Positions 35,331 through 44,965 of a DNA stretch of 64,000 nucleotides are shown one piece after another. The first letter of the stretch is position 1, and each line of letters starts with the position of its first letter. Source of the stretch: Burkholderiales bacterium (GTDB lineage: Bacteria > Pseudomonadota > Gammaproteobacteria > Burkholderiales > SG8-41); NCBI GenBank assembly GCA_020854035.1, contig JADZGE010000002.1, positions 62,001-126,000 on the forward strand, read 5' to 3'. The notes beneath the pieces were generated by a model. That model was given only the letters and a program-made list of their open reading frames with translations, did no database searches and was not told the origin of the DNA. The translations under genes were made by a program, and so were the position numbers.

Positions 35331-37406
35331 ATGATGCTCATCGGCTGCGACGTTGGAGGAACATTCACCGATTTCGTGTTCGTCGATTCCTCCGACGGGC
35401 GGGTTTCGACCGGCAAGGTGTTGACCACGCCGGCGGACCCCTCGGAGGCTATCCTCGCCGGCCTGCAGGACTTCGCCAGGACAGCCGGCGGCGATTTCGC
35501 CTTCGCCGACCAGGTAGTGCACGGCACGACGCTCGGCATCAACGCGCTGCTGGAACGCAAGGGTGCCCGCACCGGCCTCCTCGTAACGGAAGGCTTTCGC
35601 GACATTCTCGACATCCGCCGCTGCGCTCGGGTCGATATGTACGATCTCGGCGGGGAGTTCCCCGCCCCGCTCATCGACCGGCGGGATCGGCGCGAGATCA
35701 GGGAGCGGATGTCCAGCGAAGGGGTCATCCTCGCGGAACTCGACGAGGACCATGCGCGCGCCCAGGTGCGCTCGCTCCTCGATCAAGGGATCGAGTCGGT
35801 CGCCGTGTGCACCCTGCACTCCTACGTCAACCCGGCGCACGAAATCCGCATCGCCGAGCTCGTTGCCGGCATCGCCCCACAGGTGCCGGTGTCGCTTTCG
35901 AGCGAGGTCGCCGGGGAGATCAGGGAGTTCGAGCGGCTCGCCACGACCGCCATCGACGCCTACCTCAAGCCGAGGATGCACTCCTACCTGGAGCGGCTCG
36001 ACCATAGCCTGCGCGAGCGCGGCTTCAGGGGCCGGCTGTATCTCCTGCTTTCGGGCGGGACCGTCGTGGCGGCTAAGACCGGCAAGCGGATGCCGGCAAG
36101 GCTGGTCGAGTCCGGTCCGATGTCCGGCGCGATCACGGCCAGGTTCTTCGCCGGGGAATCCGGTTCCCCGGATGTCATCAGCTACGACATGGGCGGCACC
36201 AGTGCGAAAGCCTGCCTGCTGCGCGACGGCAAGATCCCCATCACCCGCGAATACGAGGTCGATCGCTCGTTTCGCTTCAAGCGCGGCAGTGGCATGCCGC
36301 TGATGGTACCGACCGTCGATCTCATCGAGATCGGCGCGGGCGGCGGCAGCATCGCGCGGATCGACGAGCTCGGGCTCCTCAAGGTCGGCCCGCACAGCGC
36401 GGGCGCCGTGCCCGGGCCGGCCTGCTACCGGCGCGGCGGCGGGGAGCCGACGGTGACCGACGCGAACCTCGTCCTCGGCTATCTCGATCCCGATTACTTC
36501 CTGGGCGGGCAGCTGGCGCTTGACGCCTCCGCGTCGCGCGCGGCGTTGCGGCAGCACATCGCCGCGCCGCTGTCGATCGGCGTCCTGGAGGCGGCCTGGG
36601 GCGTGCACCGGGTCGTCAACGAGTCGATGGCCAACGCGATCAAGACCTGCGTGGCGGAGCGCGGCGGTGACGTCCGCCGCGCCACGATGGTCGGCTTCGG
36701 CGGTGCCGGGCCGGTGCACGCGGCGCAGCTCGCGCGCACGCTGAAGATCCCGAAGCTGGTCATCCCGCCGTTCGCCGGAGTCGTCTCCGCGCTCGGCTTC
36801 CTGCTGGCGCCCTTCGCCTACGACATCGTCCGCACGCACAAGGTGCCGCTCGCCGAGCTCGACGTCGACCGCGTGCGGGCCCTGCTCGCGGCGCTGGCGG
36901 AGGACGCCCGCCGCGTCGTGGCGGAGACGGGCTCCTCGCGCCCCGCGCGCACCGAACGGTTCGCCGAGCTCTGCTTCATCGGGCAGGGCTACCCGGTGAC
37001 GATCTCCCTCGCGGAGTTCGGCGAGCGGGCGCCCGGGGTGGCGAGGATCCGCGCGCTCTTTCTCGAGGCATACCGCGAGCGCTACGGCCATTGTTCGGAC
37101 GATGCGCCGGTCGAGCTCGTTTCGGTGCGCGTCGTCGTATCGATGGACCCCGAGCCGCTGCCCGGGCGGCTCACGGCCATCACGAGCGCGGGCGGAGATG
37201 CCCGCAAGGCAGGGCGCGACGCCTACGACGAGGCCGCGGGCGGCCTGATCCCGCATGCGGTCTACGACCGCTACCGCGTTTCGGCCGGGATGACGATCGA
37301 GGGGCCGGCGCTGATCGAGGAGCGCGAGACGACGACGGTGCTCCCGCGCCGGGCCCGCGCCACGGCACGCGAGGACGGCGCGCTCGTCATCGAGTTTCAA
37401 CGCTAG
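35331..37406 (+). CDS. hydantoinase/oxoprolinase subunit A (HyuA-like)
   Basis: The 691-residue protein starts with the actin-like ATP-binding GCDVGGTFTDFVF. It has the second phosphate motif SYDMGGTSAKACL and IGAGGGSIARID in the hydantoinase A domain, and a C-terminal region ending in VEGP-like TIEGPALIEE. HyuA/HyuB complexes hydrolyse cyclic amides (hydantoins, 5-oxoproline) or act as acetone/acetophenone carboxylases using ATP. It sits with subunit B 46 bases downstream. No biotin-carboxylase gene is near, so an ATP-dependent ring-opening hydrolase is preferred. The exact substrate is unknown. Confidence 0.88.
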   Translation: MMLIGCDVGGTFTDFVFVDSSDGRVSTGKVLTTPADPSEAILAGLQDFARTAGGDFAFADQVVHGTTLGINALLERKGARTGLLVTEGFRDILDIRRCARVDMYDLGGEFPAPLIDRRDRREIRERMSSEGVILAELDEDHARAQVRSLLDQGIESVAVCTLHSYVNPAHEIRIAELVAGIAPQVPVSLSSEVAGEIREFERLATTAIDAYLKPRMHSYLERLDHSLRERGFRGRLYLLLSGGTVVAAKTGKRMPARLVESGPMSGAITARFFAGESGSPDVISYDMGGTSAKACLLRDGKIPITREYEVDRSFRFKRGSGMPLMVPTVDLIEIGAGGGSIARIDELGLLKVGPHSAGAVPGPACYRRGGGEPTVTDANLVLGYLDPDYFLGGQLALDASASRAALRQHIAAPLSIGVLEAAWGVHRVVNESMANAIKTCVAERGGDVRRATMVGFGGAGPVHAAQLARTLKIPKLVIPPFAGVVSALGFLLAPFAYDIVRTHKVPLAELDVDRVRALLAALAEDARRVVAETGSSRPARTERFAELCFIGQGYPVTISLAEFGERAPGVARIRALFLEAYRERYGHCSDDAPVELVSVRVVVSMDPEPLPGRLTAITSAGGDARKAGRDAYDEAAGGLIPHAVYDRYRVSAGMTIEGPALIEERETTTVLPRRARATAREDGALVIEFQR

Positions 37407-37452
37407 GTGGCGCGGCGCCGCGCGACCCCATTCGGGGCAGGAACCGGAGACC

Positions 37453-39186
37453 ATGCGCAATATCGATCCGATCAATCTCGAGATTTACTGGGCGCGCGTG
37501 ATCGCCATCGCCAACGAGATGATGGAGACGCTGATCCGAACCTCGTTCTCGACCGTCATCCGGGTGAACCGCGACTGCTCGGCGGCGATCTTCGATCACA
37601 CCGGCCGGATGCTCGCGCAGCCCAGCCACTCCGCGCCGGGACATGTCGGCTGCATGCCGGGCGTCGTGCGCCGCATCCTGGAGCGCTTTCCGGCGGGCTC
37701 GATCCGGCCGGGCGACGCCTTCGTCACCAACGATCCATGGATCGGCGCCGGACACAGCCCGGACATCTACATCGCATCCCCGGTATTCCGCCGCGAGCGG
37801 CTCGCGGGGTTCGCCTGCACGGTCGCCCATCACATCGACATTGGCGGCCGCGTCGGGCCGACCGACAGCCAGGACGTATTCGAGGAGGGCCTGCTGATCC
37901 CGCCGATGCGGCTCTACAGCGCCGGCGAGCGCAACGAGATCCTGTTCCAGGTCATGGAGGCCAACGTCAGGCTCCCGCACATCGTTCTCGGCGATTTCGA
38001 CGCGCAGATGGCTTCCAACCGGCTCGGCGCGGAACGCCTGATCGAGTTTGCCGAGGACTACGATCTCGACGATTTCGGCGCGGTCGCGCAAGCCATTACC
38101 GATGCCACCGAGCGGGCCATGAGGGCGGCGATCAGGGCGCTGCCGGACGGCAGGTTCGAGGTCGTGCAGAACCTCGAGCTCAGGGATGAGAACAACGAGA
38201 CCGTCACCGTTCGCCTGAGCGCGGAGATCGCCGGCGACGGGATGATCTTCGACTACGCGGGCTCGTCACCGCAGATACGCCGGCCGATCAACTGCGTGAT
38301 GAACTACACCATGTCCTATACGGTGCTGGGGCTGAAGATGCTGCTCGCGCCGGAGCTTCCCTACAACGAAGGCACACAGCTTCCGGTCACGGTCAGGGCG
38401 CCGGATGCGAGCATACTCAACGCGCGGCGGCCGGCAGCGGTGTGGCGCCGGGCCGTGCTCGGCATGCAGCTTCCCGAAATCGTGTTCCGGGTCCTGGCGC
38501 CGGTCGTGCCCGACAGAATCATCGCCGGCTGCGGCTCGAGCCCGATGTGGCTGTGGCTGCTATCGGGGTGGCGGCCGGACGGCAAGCGGTTCGTGTTCCA
38601 GACGCACTTCATGGGCGGCATGGGCGCCGGCCAGGGCCACGATGGTCTCTCCACCGCCGCCTTCCCGTACAACATGACCGACTCGCCGGTGGAGATCTTC
38701 GAAAACGGCTGCCCGGTCATCGTCCATCGCCGCGAATTGATCAGGGATTCCGGCGGCCACGGAAAGTTCCGGGGCGGGCTGGGCCAGGAGATCATCATGT
38801 CTCCGGCGCCGCCGAAGCTTGGCCGGATCGAGGGCGCCCTCACGGCTTCGTTCAGCACCGGTCACCTTCACGCCGGTCCCGCGGGCGCGCAGGGCGGGCA
38901 CGCCGGCGCGCGCGCGGAAGTGGCGCTCAACAACGAGCCGGTCACCAACCCCCTCGTCACGCTCAGGATGAACGCCGGCGATCGCCTGACCATCCGCCTG
39001 CCCGGCGGCGGCGGCTTCGATGCGCCGCTCGACCGTGCCCCGGAGGCCGTGCGCGGGGACGTGCTCGCCGGCTTCGTTTCGCCGGAAGCCGCGAAGTCCG
39101 TCTACGGCGTCGTGCTCACCGGTCCCGGCAGCGCGGTCGACACGGCCGCGACCACTGCTCTGCGCGAAAGAATGCGCGACAACTGA
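37453..39186 (+). CDS. hydantoinase/oxoprolinase subunit B (HyuB-like)
   Basis: The 577-residue protein shows the family order: DPINLEIYWARVIAIANEMMETLIRTSFSTVI at the N-terminus, DAFVTNDPWIGAGHSPDI near residue 93, VAHHIDIGG near residue 122, then GRDSGGHGKFRGGLG-like IRDSGGHGKFRGGLGQE near residue 430 and LPGGGGFD at the end. It is the partner of the A subunit just upstream. An alpha/beta hydrolase gene follows after 19 bases, suggesting a further hydrolytic step. Confidence 0.9.
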   Translation: MRNIDPINLEIYWARVIAIANEMMETLIRTSFSTVIRVNRDCSAAIFDHTGRMLAQPSHSAPGHVGCMPGVVRRILERFPAGSIRPGDAFVTNDPWIGAGHSPDIYIASPVFRRERLAGFACTVAHHIDIGGRVGPTDSQDVFEEGLLIPPMRLYSAGERNEILFQVMEANVRLPHIVLGDFDAQMASNRLGAERLIEFAEDYDLDDFGAVAQAITDATERAMRAAIRALPDGRFEVVQNLELRDENNETVTVRLSAEIAGDGMIFDYAGSSPQIRRPINCVMNYTMSYTVLGLKMLLAPELPYNEGTQLPVTVRAPDASILNARRPAAVWRRAVLGMQLPEIVFRVLAPVVPDRIIAGCGSSPMWLWLLSGWRPDGKRFVFQTHFMGGMGAGQGHDGLSTAAFPYNMTDSPVEIFENGCPVIVHRRELIRDSGGHGKFRGGLGQEIIMSPAPPKLGRIEGALTASFSTGHLHAGPAGAQGGHAGARAEVALNNEPVTNPLVTLRMNAGDRLTIRLPGGGGFDAPLDRAPEAVRGDVLAGFVSPEAAKSVYGVVLTGPGSAVDTAATTALRERMRDN

Positions 39187-39205
39187 GAACCGAAGGAGAG
39201 CGCCC

Positions 39206-39979
39206 GTGCCTTACGCCACGATCAACGGTCTCGACCTCTACTACGAGAGCCACGGCAGCGGCCCGGCGGTCGTGTTCGCGCACGGTCGCGGCGGCAATCA
39301 CCTCAACTGGTGGCGGCAGATCCCGGTCTTCGCCCGGGAATATCGCTGCATCACGTTCGACCATCGCGAGTTCGGCCTCTCGCGCAATCCGCCCGATGCA
39401 CGGGGCAAGAGCGCCTATGTCGAGGATCTTGCCGGTCTGCTCGATCACCTGAAGATCGAAAGCACCTGCCTGGTGGGCCAGTCAATGGGCGGATGGGCTT
39501 GCCTCAATTTCGCGCTGCAATTCCCCGCGCGCTCGAAGGCGCTGGTCCTCGCCAACACGACCGGCGGCATCGGGGATGCGAGCGTTGTCGACGTCCTCAT
39601 CGAGCACGGTGACCCGGGCGCGCAGCGGATCTCCGGCAAGGGCTTTGACGAGAGCAACCCGGAACTCGCCTTCCTTCTCGCCCAGTTCAGGACGCTCAAC
39701 GATGCGCTCAATCCACCGCTACGCGAGTCGCGCGCGTCATTCATGACGAGCCGCGAAGGGCCGAAGGCCGCGGAGCTGGCGGGGCTGTCGGTCCCGACCC
39801 TGCTGATCGGCGCCACGGGCGACGTGCTGTTCCCGCCGGCGGTGATGCAGGCTTGCGCGAAGCTCATTCCCGGCGCGCGGCTGAAGCTCTTCGAAGGTGC
39901 GGGCCACTTCGTTCACTACGAGCTGCCAGGTGAATTCAATGAGACTGTCGCGTCGTTCCTGAAAGAGCATTCATCGTGA
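39206..39979 (+). CDS. alpha/beta hydrolase
   Basis: A 257-residue alpha/beta fold enzyme. The nucleophile elbow is GQSMGG near residue 95, the oxyanion region HGRGGNHLNW near residue 28, the acid is probably in GATGDVLFPP near residue 200, and the histidine is in EGAGHFVHYE near residue 235. The GTG start has GAAGGAGAG upstream. A much longer in-frame extension overlaps subunit B and is not used. It resembles lactone, enol-lactone or ester hydrolases. It probably completes the degradation begun by HyuAB. Confidence 0.86.
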   Translation: MPYATINGLDLYYESHGSGPAVVFAHGRGGNHLNWWRQIPVFAREYRCITFDHREFGLSRNPPDARGKSAYVEDLAGLLDHLKIESTCLVGQSMGGWACLNFALQFPARSKALVLANTTGGIGDASVVDVLIEHGDPGAQRISGKGFDESNPELAFLLAQFRTLNDALNPPLRESRASFMTSREGPKAAELAGLSVPTLLIGATGDVLFPPAVMQACAKLIPGARLKLFEGAGHFVHYELPGEFNETVASFLKEHSS

Positions 39980-40009
39980 TCCGCATTCGTTGTCGAGGAG
40001 GAAACATTG

Positions 40010-40715
40010 ATGCCGTCAATCAAGGCTCTTGCCGGAATGCTCGCCGCCCTTGCCGTAGTCTCTCTCGGGGTTTCGACCGAGGTCTTCTCCGCGAGTCCCG
40101 CGGACACCTACCCGAATCGCATCGTCAGGATGATCGTGCCCTACCCGCCGGGCGGCGGCGGCGACGTGGTCGGCCGGCTCGTGGCGCGGAGGCTCGAAAA
40201 GGCGCTCGGCCAGCCTTTCGTCATCGACAACCGGCCGGGTGCAGCGGGGTCGATCGGCGCCGGGCTCGTGGCCCGCTCCAAGCCGGATGGATACACGATC
40301 CTGGCGACGGCGAGTGGCGTCGTCGTCGGGAACCCACACATATATCGGCGTCGCGATTACGGCTCCTCACGTCAACGGTGGTCGATTGCGGGCACTCGCG
40401 GTCACCACTCTTGTGCGCACGCCGTTGATGCCTGACGTGCCGACCATGATCGAAGCGGCCAACCTGCCTGGATACGAAGTGGCGCCCATGACTGCGATGC
40501 TGGCGCCCGCGGGCACCCCCAAGCCGGTCATCGACAAACTGAACGGCGAGGTTGCAAGAGTGCTGCAACTGAAGGACGTGAGGGAGAGATTTTCCACCAT
40601 GGGCCTCGCCCCGGCGGAGGATCGCTCACCTTCACGATTTCCCGGGTGGTATGAGGCCGAGTTGTCCAAGTGGACGAAGTTGATCCGCGATGCTGGTATC
40701 AGTCCCGAGAGATGA
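40010..40715 (+). pseudogene. Bug/TctC-type receptor gene with internal deletion and frameshift
   Basis: An ATG with GAGGAGG upstream opens a normal receptor N-terminus (signal peptide, then PYPPGGGGDVVGR, RPGAAGSIG, KPDGYTILA). Near 40340-40360, after VVGNPHIY, the frame changes. The family C-terminal part follows in the next frame (PHVNGGRLRALAVT, LPGYEV, KWTKLIRDAGI) to a stop at 40715. About 100 residues of the middle domain are missing. It ends the hyuAB operon, whose own receptor is therefore non-functional. The intact copy at 41292 might substitute. Confidence 0.82.
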
Positions 40716-40970
40716 ACTCCGGTCCCATCGCGTAGCGCACGCCCGGTTCTCGAACATGGCCGAGTCGCCGCGGAGGCAATCTCGAGCCGGGTACGTTCAT
40801 CGGCCACATCGCGCCGCGCCCACGGCAGGGAGCCGCGCGTGAGCCACCCGATCAGCGCCGCGGGGGCGACGCCGCGGCCGTTCATCGCGCCGCGGGCGAG
40901 CGACGGCGAGCCCGCGCTCACTGCTGCCGGCCCGGCAGTACAAGGGGTGCCGTGAATCCGCGTGGCGTGC

Positions 40971-41210
40971 CTACCGCACGCGGATGAACTCCATCGGGTA
41001 TTGCTGCAGCGAGCGGGCGCCCTGGTCCTCGATCACGACGAGGTTGCCCGCCTGCAGCCCGGCTTTGCCGTCCGGGCTCACGATGTTCTGCTGGATCACG
41101 ATCAGCATGCCCTTCTCGAACGCGACCGGACCGAGTTCGCGCTTGCTGTCGCCGCGTTCGAGTTCGATATTTTTCGCGAGGTGGGCGATGACCCGAATGG
41201 ACTCGCGTAA
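40971..41210 (-). pseudogene. remnant of an M24 (Xaa-Pro aminopeptidase-like) C-terminus
   Basis: The minus frame reads FEKGMLIVIQQNIV, SPDGKAGLQAGNLVVIED and QYPMEFIRV before a TAG at 40971. This matches the end of M24 'pita-bread' peptidases (VxxQPNxV ... GVQxGxLVVVT ... YPxxFxRV). Upstream residues do not continue into a recognisable enzyme and the catalytic core is absent. The upper limit is approximate. The flanking 40716-40970 holds nothing I recognise. Confidence 0.55.
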
Positions 41211-41291
41211 CGGCGCGCAAGCAATTGTTCCGCAAACGCGGGTCCAAGGTACAATTCCCGCCGTTTCCGCATCACCCGCAGGGAGTGCCGC

Positions 41292-42287
41292 ATGATCGCC
41301 ATGATTCCGCCGCCGATTCGCTCACTTGCCGTCACGGCTGTCGTTGCATCGTTCTTCGTGAGCCTCGCTCATGCACAGGGCCCGGACGCTTATCCGAGCA
41401 GGCCGGTGCGCATGGTCGTACCCTACACGCCCGGTGGACCGATTGACGTGTGGGGGCGAATACTGACGCAGAAACTGAGCGAAGCGCTTGGCCGCCAGGT
41501 GGTGCTCGACAACAAGCCCGGCGCCAACGGCATCGTCGGCACCGACATCGTGGCAAAGAGCGTCCCGGATGGCTACACCATGCTCTACCAGACGGGCAGC
41601 CACGTCGCGAACGTGAGCATGTACCGGAAGCTTCCGTACGATTCCGTGCGCGATTTCCAGCCGATCACGCAGATGGCGAGCACCTACGGCATGGTGCTTG
41701 CCGTGCACCCCACCGTTCCGGCCGGGACGCTGGGCGAATTCATCGAACTCGCCAGGTCGCGGCCGGGCAAGCTCAACTTCGCGTCGGCCGGCTCGGGTAA
41801 CGCCACGCATCTTGCCGCGGAACTCATGAAGTCCGCCGCCGGCATCGATGTGGTGCACGTCCCCTACAAGGGTGGCGGGCCGGCGCTGAACGACGTGATG
41901 GCGGGCCAGATCGAGATGATGATGGTGAGCGTCGCCCAGGGCGCGCCGTTCGTGAAGGCCGGGCGTGTTCGCGCGCTGGCGGTGACCGGCCCGACCCGGG
42001 CGCCACCGCTTGCGAACGTGCCGACATTCCAGGAGTCGGGCTTTCCCGGCTTCAGCTTCGCCGGATGGCACGGGCTGTGGTTTCCCGCCGGTGTGCCGCG
42101 GGAGCGTCTCGCGCGCATGCACGGCGAAGTCGCGAGGATCATGTTCGCGCCGGAGATGAAAGGCCGCCTCGACGAGCTCGGACTCGTGCCGGTGGCGAGC
42201 ACCCCGCAGGAGTTCGCCGCGTTCATTGACCGCGAGATCGCCCTCTACGCGAAAATCGTGAAGGCCGCGAAGATCGAGCCGCAGTGA
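41292..42287 (+). CDS. Bug/TctC-type periplasmic receptor (6)
   Basis: The 331-residue protein has a signal peptide (AVTAVVASFFVSLAHAQ) and motifs PYTPGGPIDVWGR, KPGANGIVG, VPDGYT and VHVPYKGGGPA. GGGAG lies upstream of the ATG. It follows the broken receptor gene and the M24 remnant and is convergent with the nitronate-monooxygenase-like gene. It may once have served the lost peptidase or may now serve the hyuAB operon. Confidence 0.89.
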   Translation: MIAMIPPPIRSLAVTAVVASFFVSLAHAQGPDAYPSRPVRMVVPYTPGGPIDVWGRILTQKLSEALGRQVVLDNKPGANGIVGTDIVAKSVPDGYTMLYQTGSHVANVSMYRKLPYDSVRDFQPITQMASTYGMVLAVHPTVPAGTLGEFIELARSRPGKLNFASAGSGNATHLAAELMKSAAGIDVVHVPYKGGGPALNDVMAGQIEMMMVSVAQGAPFVKAGRVRALAVTGPTRAPPLANVPTFQESGFPGFSFAGWHGLWFPAGVPRERLARMHGEVARIMFAPEMKGRLDELGLVPVASTPQEFAAFIDREIALYAKIVKAAKIEPQ

Positions 42288-42374
42288 TCCGCGCGCCGCG
42301 CGAGCGGGCAACATCACGGCCGGGCCCGGTCACCGCCGGGAAGTCTCCTCGACGCGCGCTGGAGCCGGTGGCAG

Positions 42375-43352
42375 TCACGCCCGTACCGACGGCGCAAGTC
42401 GACCGCGAATCACCTCCTCCGCCTGCGCGAGCATCGTTTCGACGATCTCGGCCGCCGGTTTCACGGAGTCGATGAGTCCCGCGTCCTGCCCGAAAAGCAG
42501 GGTCGTGTTGTTCACGTCGCCGCTCCTGCGCGCCTCGCCCAGGGCTCTGGACACCTCCGCGAGGTTCTCGCGCAGCGCCCACTCCCGTCCCGTCCAGCGC
42601 TCGATCACCGCGTTGCGCTGGACCCGCGCCATCGCACCGGGCCATACCTGGCCGCTGGCGATATCGTGGATCTCGGTGAGCACCGTATCGTGTCCGTCAC
42701 TGTCGACGATCGCCTGCTTGAAGTTGGCGTGAAGCGGGGCCTCGGGGGTCGCGAGAAAGCGCGTGCCGAGCAGCACGCCGTCCGCGCCCAGCGCGAGCGC
42801 GGCGGCAAGACCGCGCCCGTCGGCGATACCGCCTGCCGCCAGCACCGGCGCCGGTGAAACCGCGCTCACGACCATCGGCACGATCACCATCGTCGCTATC
42901 CAGCCGACGTGGCCGCCGCCTTCCGACCCCTGGGCGATGATGATATCCGCGCCGGCGGCCGCCGCGCGCGAAGCTTCGGCCACGGTCGACACCATGTACA
43001 TCACCTTCGCGCCGGCATCGTGCGCGCGGTCGAAGCAACTGCGCAGATCCTGCTCCTTCCTCGCCCACGCGAAGGCGACCGCGTTCGGCCGCGCCCTGAG
43101 CGTCTGGGCGTAGTCGTCGTCGTTCATTCTGAAGAGCAGGTGGTTGATTCCGAAGGGGCGATCGGTCGCTTCGCGGATCGCCCTGGCCGCCGCCGCGATC
43201 TGCTCGCCGCGCAGTGTCGAGGTGCCGAGGGTGCCGAAACCACCGGCGTTCGAAACCGCTGCCACGAGCTTCGGCGAAGTGGCGGTGCCCATGCCGCCGA
43301 GAACGATCGGATGCCTGATGCCGAGCAAGTCGCAGATGCGCGTATGGATCAT
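42375..43352 (-). CDS. nitronate monooxygenase / 2-nitropropane dioxygenase family flavoprotein
   Basis: The 325-residue FMN barrel has the family features GIRHPIVLGGMGTATSPKLVAAVSNAGGFG at the N-terminus, QGSEGGGHVGW near residue 145 with the conserved His, VLAAGGIADGRG and GADGVLLGTRFLAT. Members oxidise nitronates or act as FabK-like enoyl reductases or sulfonate/disulfide oxygenases. The start at 43352 has GAGGAA upstream. It is last in a minus-strand operon with a receptor and a sulfatase. Confidence 0.85.
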   Translation of the reverse strand: MIHTRICDLLGIRHPIVLGGMGTATSPKLVAAVSNAGGFGTLGTSTLRGEQIAAAARAIREATDRPFGINHLLFRMNDDDYAQTLRARPNAVAFAWARKEQDLRSCFDRAHDAGAKVMYMVSTVAEASRAAAAGADIIIAQGSEGGGHVGWIATMVIVPMVVSAVSPAPVLAAGGIADGRGLAAALALGADGVLLGTRFLATPEAPLHANFKQAIVDSDGHDTVLTEIHDIASGQVWPGAMARVQRNAVIERWTGREWALRENLAEVSRALGEARRSGDVNNTTLLFGQDAGLIDSVKPAAEIVETMLAQAEEVIRGRLAPSVRA

Positions 43353-43444
43353 CGGTTCCTCACGGTAATGCCGTCTTCGACCGGCAGATGACAAGCCGAT
43401 CGATCGGGTGCTTTCTCCTGGACGAGCTCGAATCCTACACGAAG

Positions 43445-44953
43445 TCAAGTATCGAGCCCGGGCGGTTTGTTACCGGGTTGCGCTTCGATTTCGACCGGGG
43501 TCAAGTCCGGAGCGAGGCCCGGCGGTGGCGAGTAGGTGATGGCGCCGCGTTTCAGGATGGCGTCCCTGCCGCCGGTGCGCTCGACCATCGCGGCCTGGTC
43601 GGCGTGCGCGAGCCGATCGATGGCCTGGGGATCGAGCAGCCGGCGCAGTTCCGCCTCGGAGTCCGCCAGCACTCCCCGGTGTCTCGGGTCGGAGGCCAGG
43701 TCGACGCGCTCGTACGGATCGCTCTCCATGTCGAAGAGCATCGGCGCGTGGCCCACGTAGTGGATGTACTTGTAACGTCCGCGGCGGATCATGAACGCAC
43801 CGCAGATCGAGGCGGAGGCATGGTACTCCGACAGTACGGCGCGATCGGGCGTGGCGCCGTTGGCGATGGAGAAGAGCGAGTGGCCCGGGAGTCCGGCATC
43901 GGCCGCAGCCGGTCTCGCGCCGACGCATTCCAGGATGGTGGGAAAGCCGTCCACCAGCGACACCGGTGTTCTGACCACGCTGCCTTGCGGCACCTCGGGC
44001 CCGGCCACGATGAGTGGTATGCCGGCCGACTCGTCGAACAGCGTCGACTTCGCCCAGAGGCCGCGGTTGCCGAGGTTCTCCCCGTGATCGGAGGCGTAGA
44101 TCATGCGCGTGGAGTGTGCAAGACCGGCGCTCTCCACTGCGGCCAGGACCTGCCCGACGTTGTGGTCCATGAAACTCACCAGCCCGTAGTAGGCGGCGAT
44201 CGCCCGCCGTACCATGTCGGGGCCGGTGAATCCCTCGTAGTGCGGGCGTCCCCGGCGCAACCCATCGAGGTAGGGATGGCGCGGCCACTCGTCCCGCGCG
44301 TAGCGATCCGGCATCGGAATGCCGTCCGGCGGATAGAGCTGGAAGAATTCGGGCGGCGCGATAAACGGCGGGTGCGGGCACACGAACCCGACGTAGAGCA
44401 CCCACGGCTTGTCGCGATGCCTGGGGGCTTCGCGCGCGAGCCAGCGGCAGGCCTCCCCGGTAATGCCGCGGTCGTAGCGCTGGTAGCTCGAATCGCCGGG
44501 GCCCGCCTCCGGCCCGAGCTTGCGCGCGCCGTTGCGCACGATCAGCTCGTCGCGGATGAGGCCAGCGAGATCGCCCAGCCCCTGCGCGATGTGCATCGTC
44601 GTGATCTCTTCGTGAAAGCCGTTGCGCGCGGGGTCGCCGCCCGCGTAGTGCAGCTTGCCGATCGATGCGACGTGATGCCCCTGCGCCATCAGGCGGTGGC
44701 CCCAGCTCGGGATGCTGCCGTCGTAGGCAATCGCGTTGTCCCAGAAGCGGATCTGGTGGACGTGGCGGCCGGTCGCGAAACTCGCCCGCGCCGGCACGCA
44801 GATCGGGCAGTTGGTGTAGGCGGAAGCAAAACGCGTGCCGCGCGCGGCGAGCCGGTCGAGGTTCGGCGTCTTGACTTGCGGATGGCCGTTGCAACCCAGC
44901 ACCCGCGGGTTGTGCTGGTCGGAGAGGATGACGAGGAGGTTGGCGGGCTTCAT
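43445..44953 (-). CDS. type I sulfatase (choline-sulfatase/arylsulfatase-like)
   Basis: The 502-residue protein has the formylglycine motif CVPAR (C52), the metal ligands in LSDQHNPRV at the N-terminus and ASDHGENLG near residue 310, and GKLHYAG with the catalytic Lys/His. The cysteine must be converted to formylglycine by a maturase not in this window. No signal peptide is seen, so it acts in the cytoplasm, like choline sulfatase or phosphonate monoester hydrolase. It lies 12 bases after a receptor gene, implying that a sulfate ester or anionic ester is imported first. Confidence 0.88.
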   Translation of the reverse strand: MKPANLLVILSDQHNPRVLGCNGHPQVKTPNLDRLAARGTRFASAYTNCPICVPARASFATGRHVHQIRFWDNAIAYDGSIPSWGHRLMAQGHHVASIGKLHYAGGDPARNGFHEEITTMHIAQGLGDLAGLIRDELIVRNGARKLGPEAGPGDSSYQRYDRGITGEACRWLAREAPRHRDKPWVLYVGFVCPHPPFIAPPEFFQLYPPDGIPMPDRYARDEWPRHPYLDGLRRGRPHYEGFTGPDMVRRAIAAYYGLVSFMDHNVGQVLAAVESAGLAHSTRMIYASDHGENLGNRGLWAKSTLFDESAGIPLIVAGPEVPQGSVVRTPVSLVDGFPTILECVGARPAAADAGLPGHSLFSIANGATPDRAVLSEYHASASICGAFMIRRGRYKYIHYVGHAPMLFDMESDPYERVDLASDPRHRGVLADSEAELRRLLDPQAIDRLAHADQAAMVERTGGRDAILKRGAITYSPPPGLAPDLTPVEIEAQPGNKPPGLDT

Positions 44954-44965
44954 ATCGCCTTTCCT

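Noticed and set aside
40716..40970. Minus-strand ORF near 40.7-40.9 kb as a gene remnant
   Set aside because: Translation in all frames gives no recognisable family pattern.
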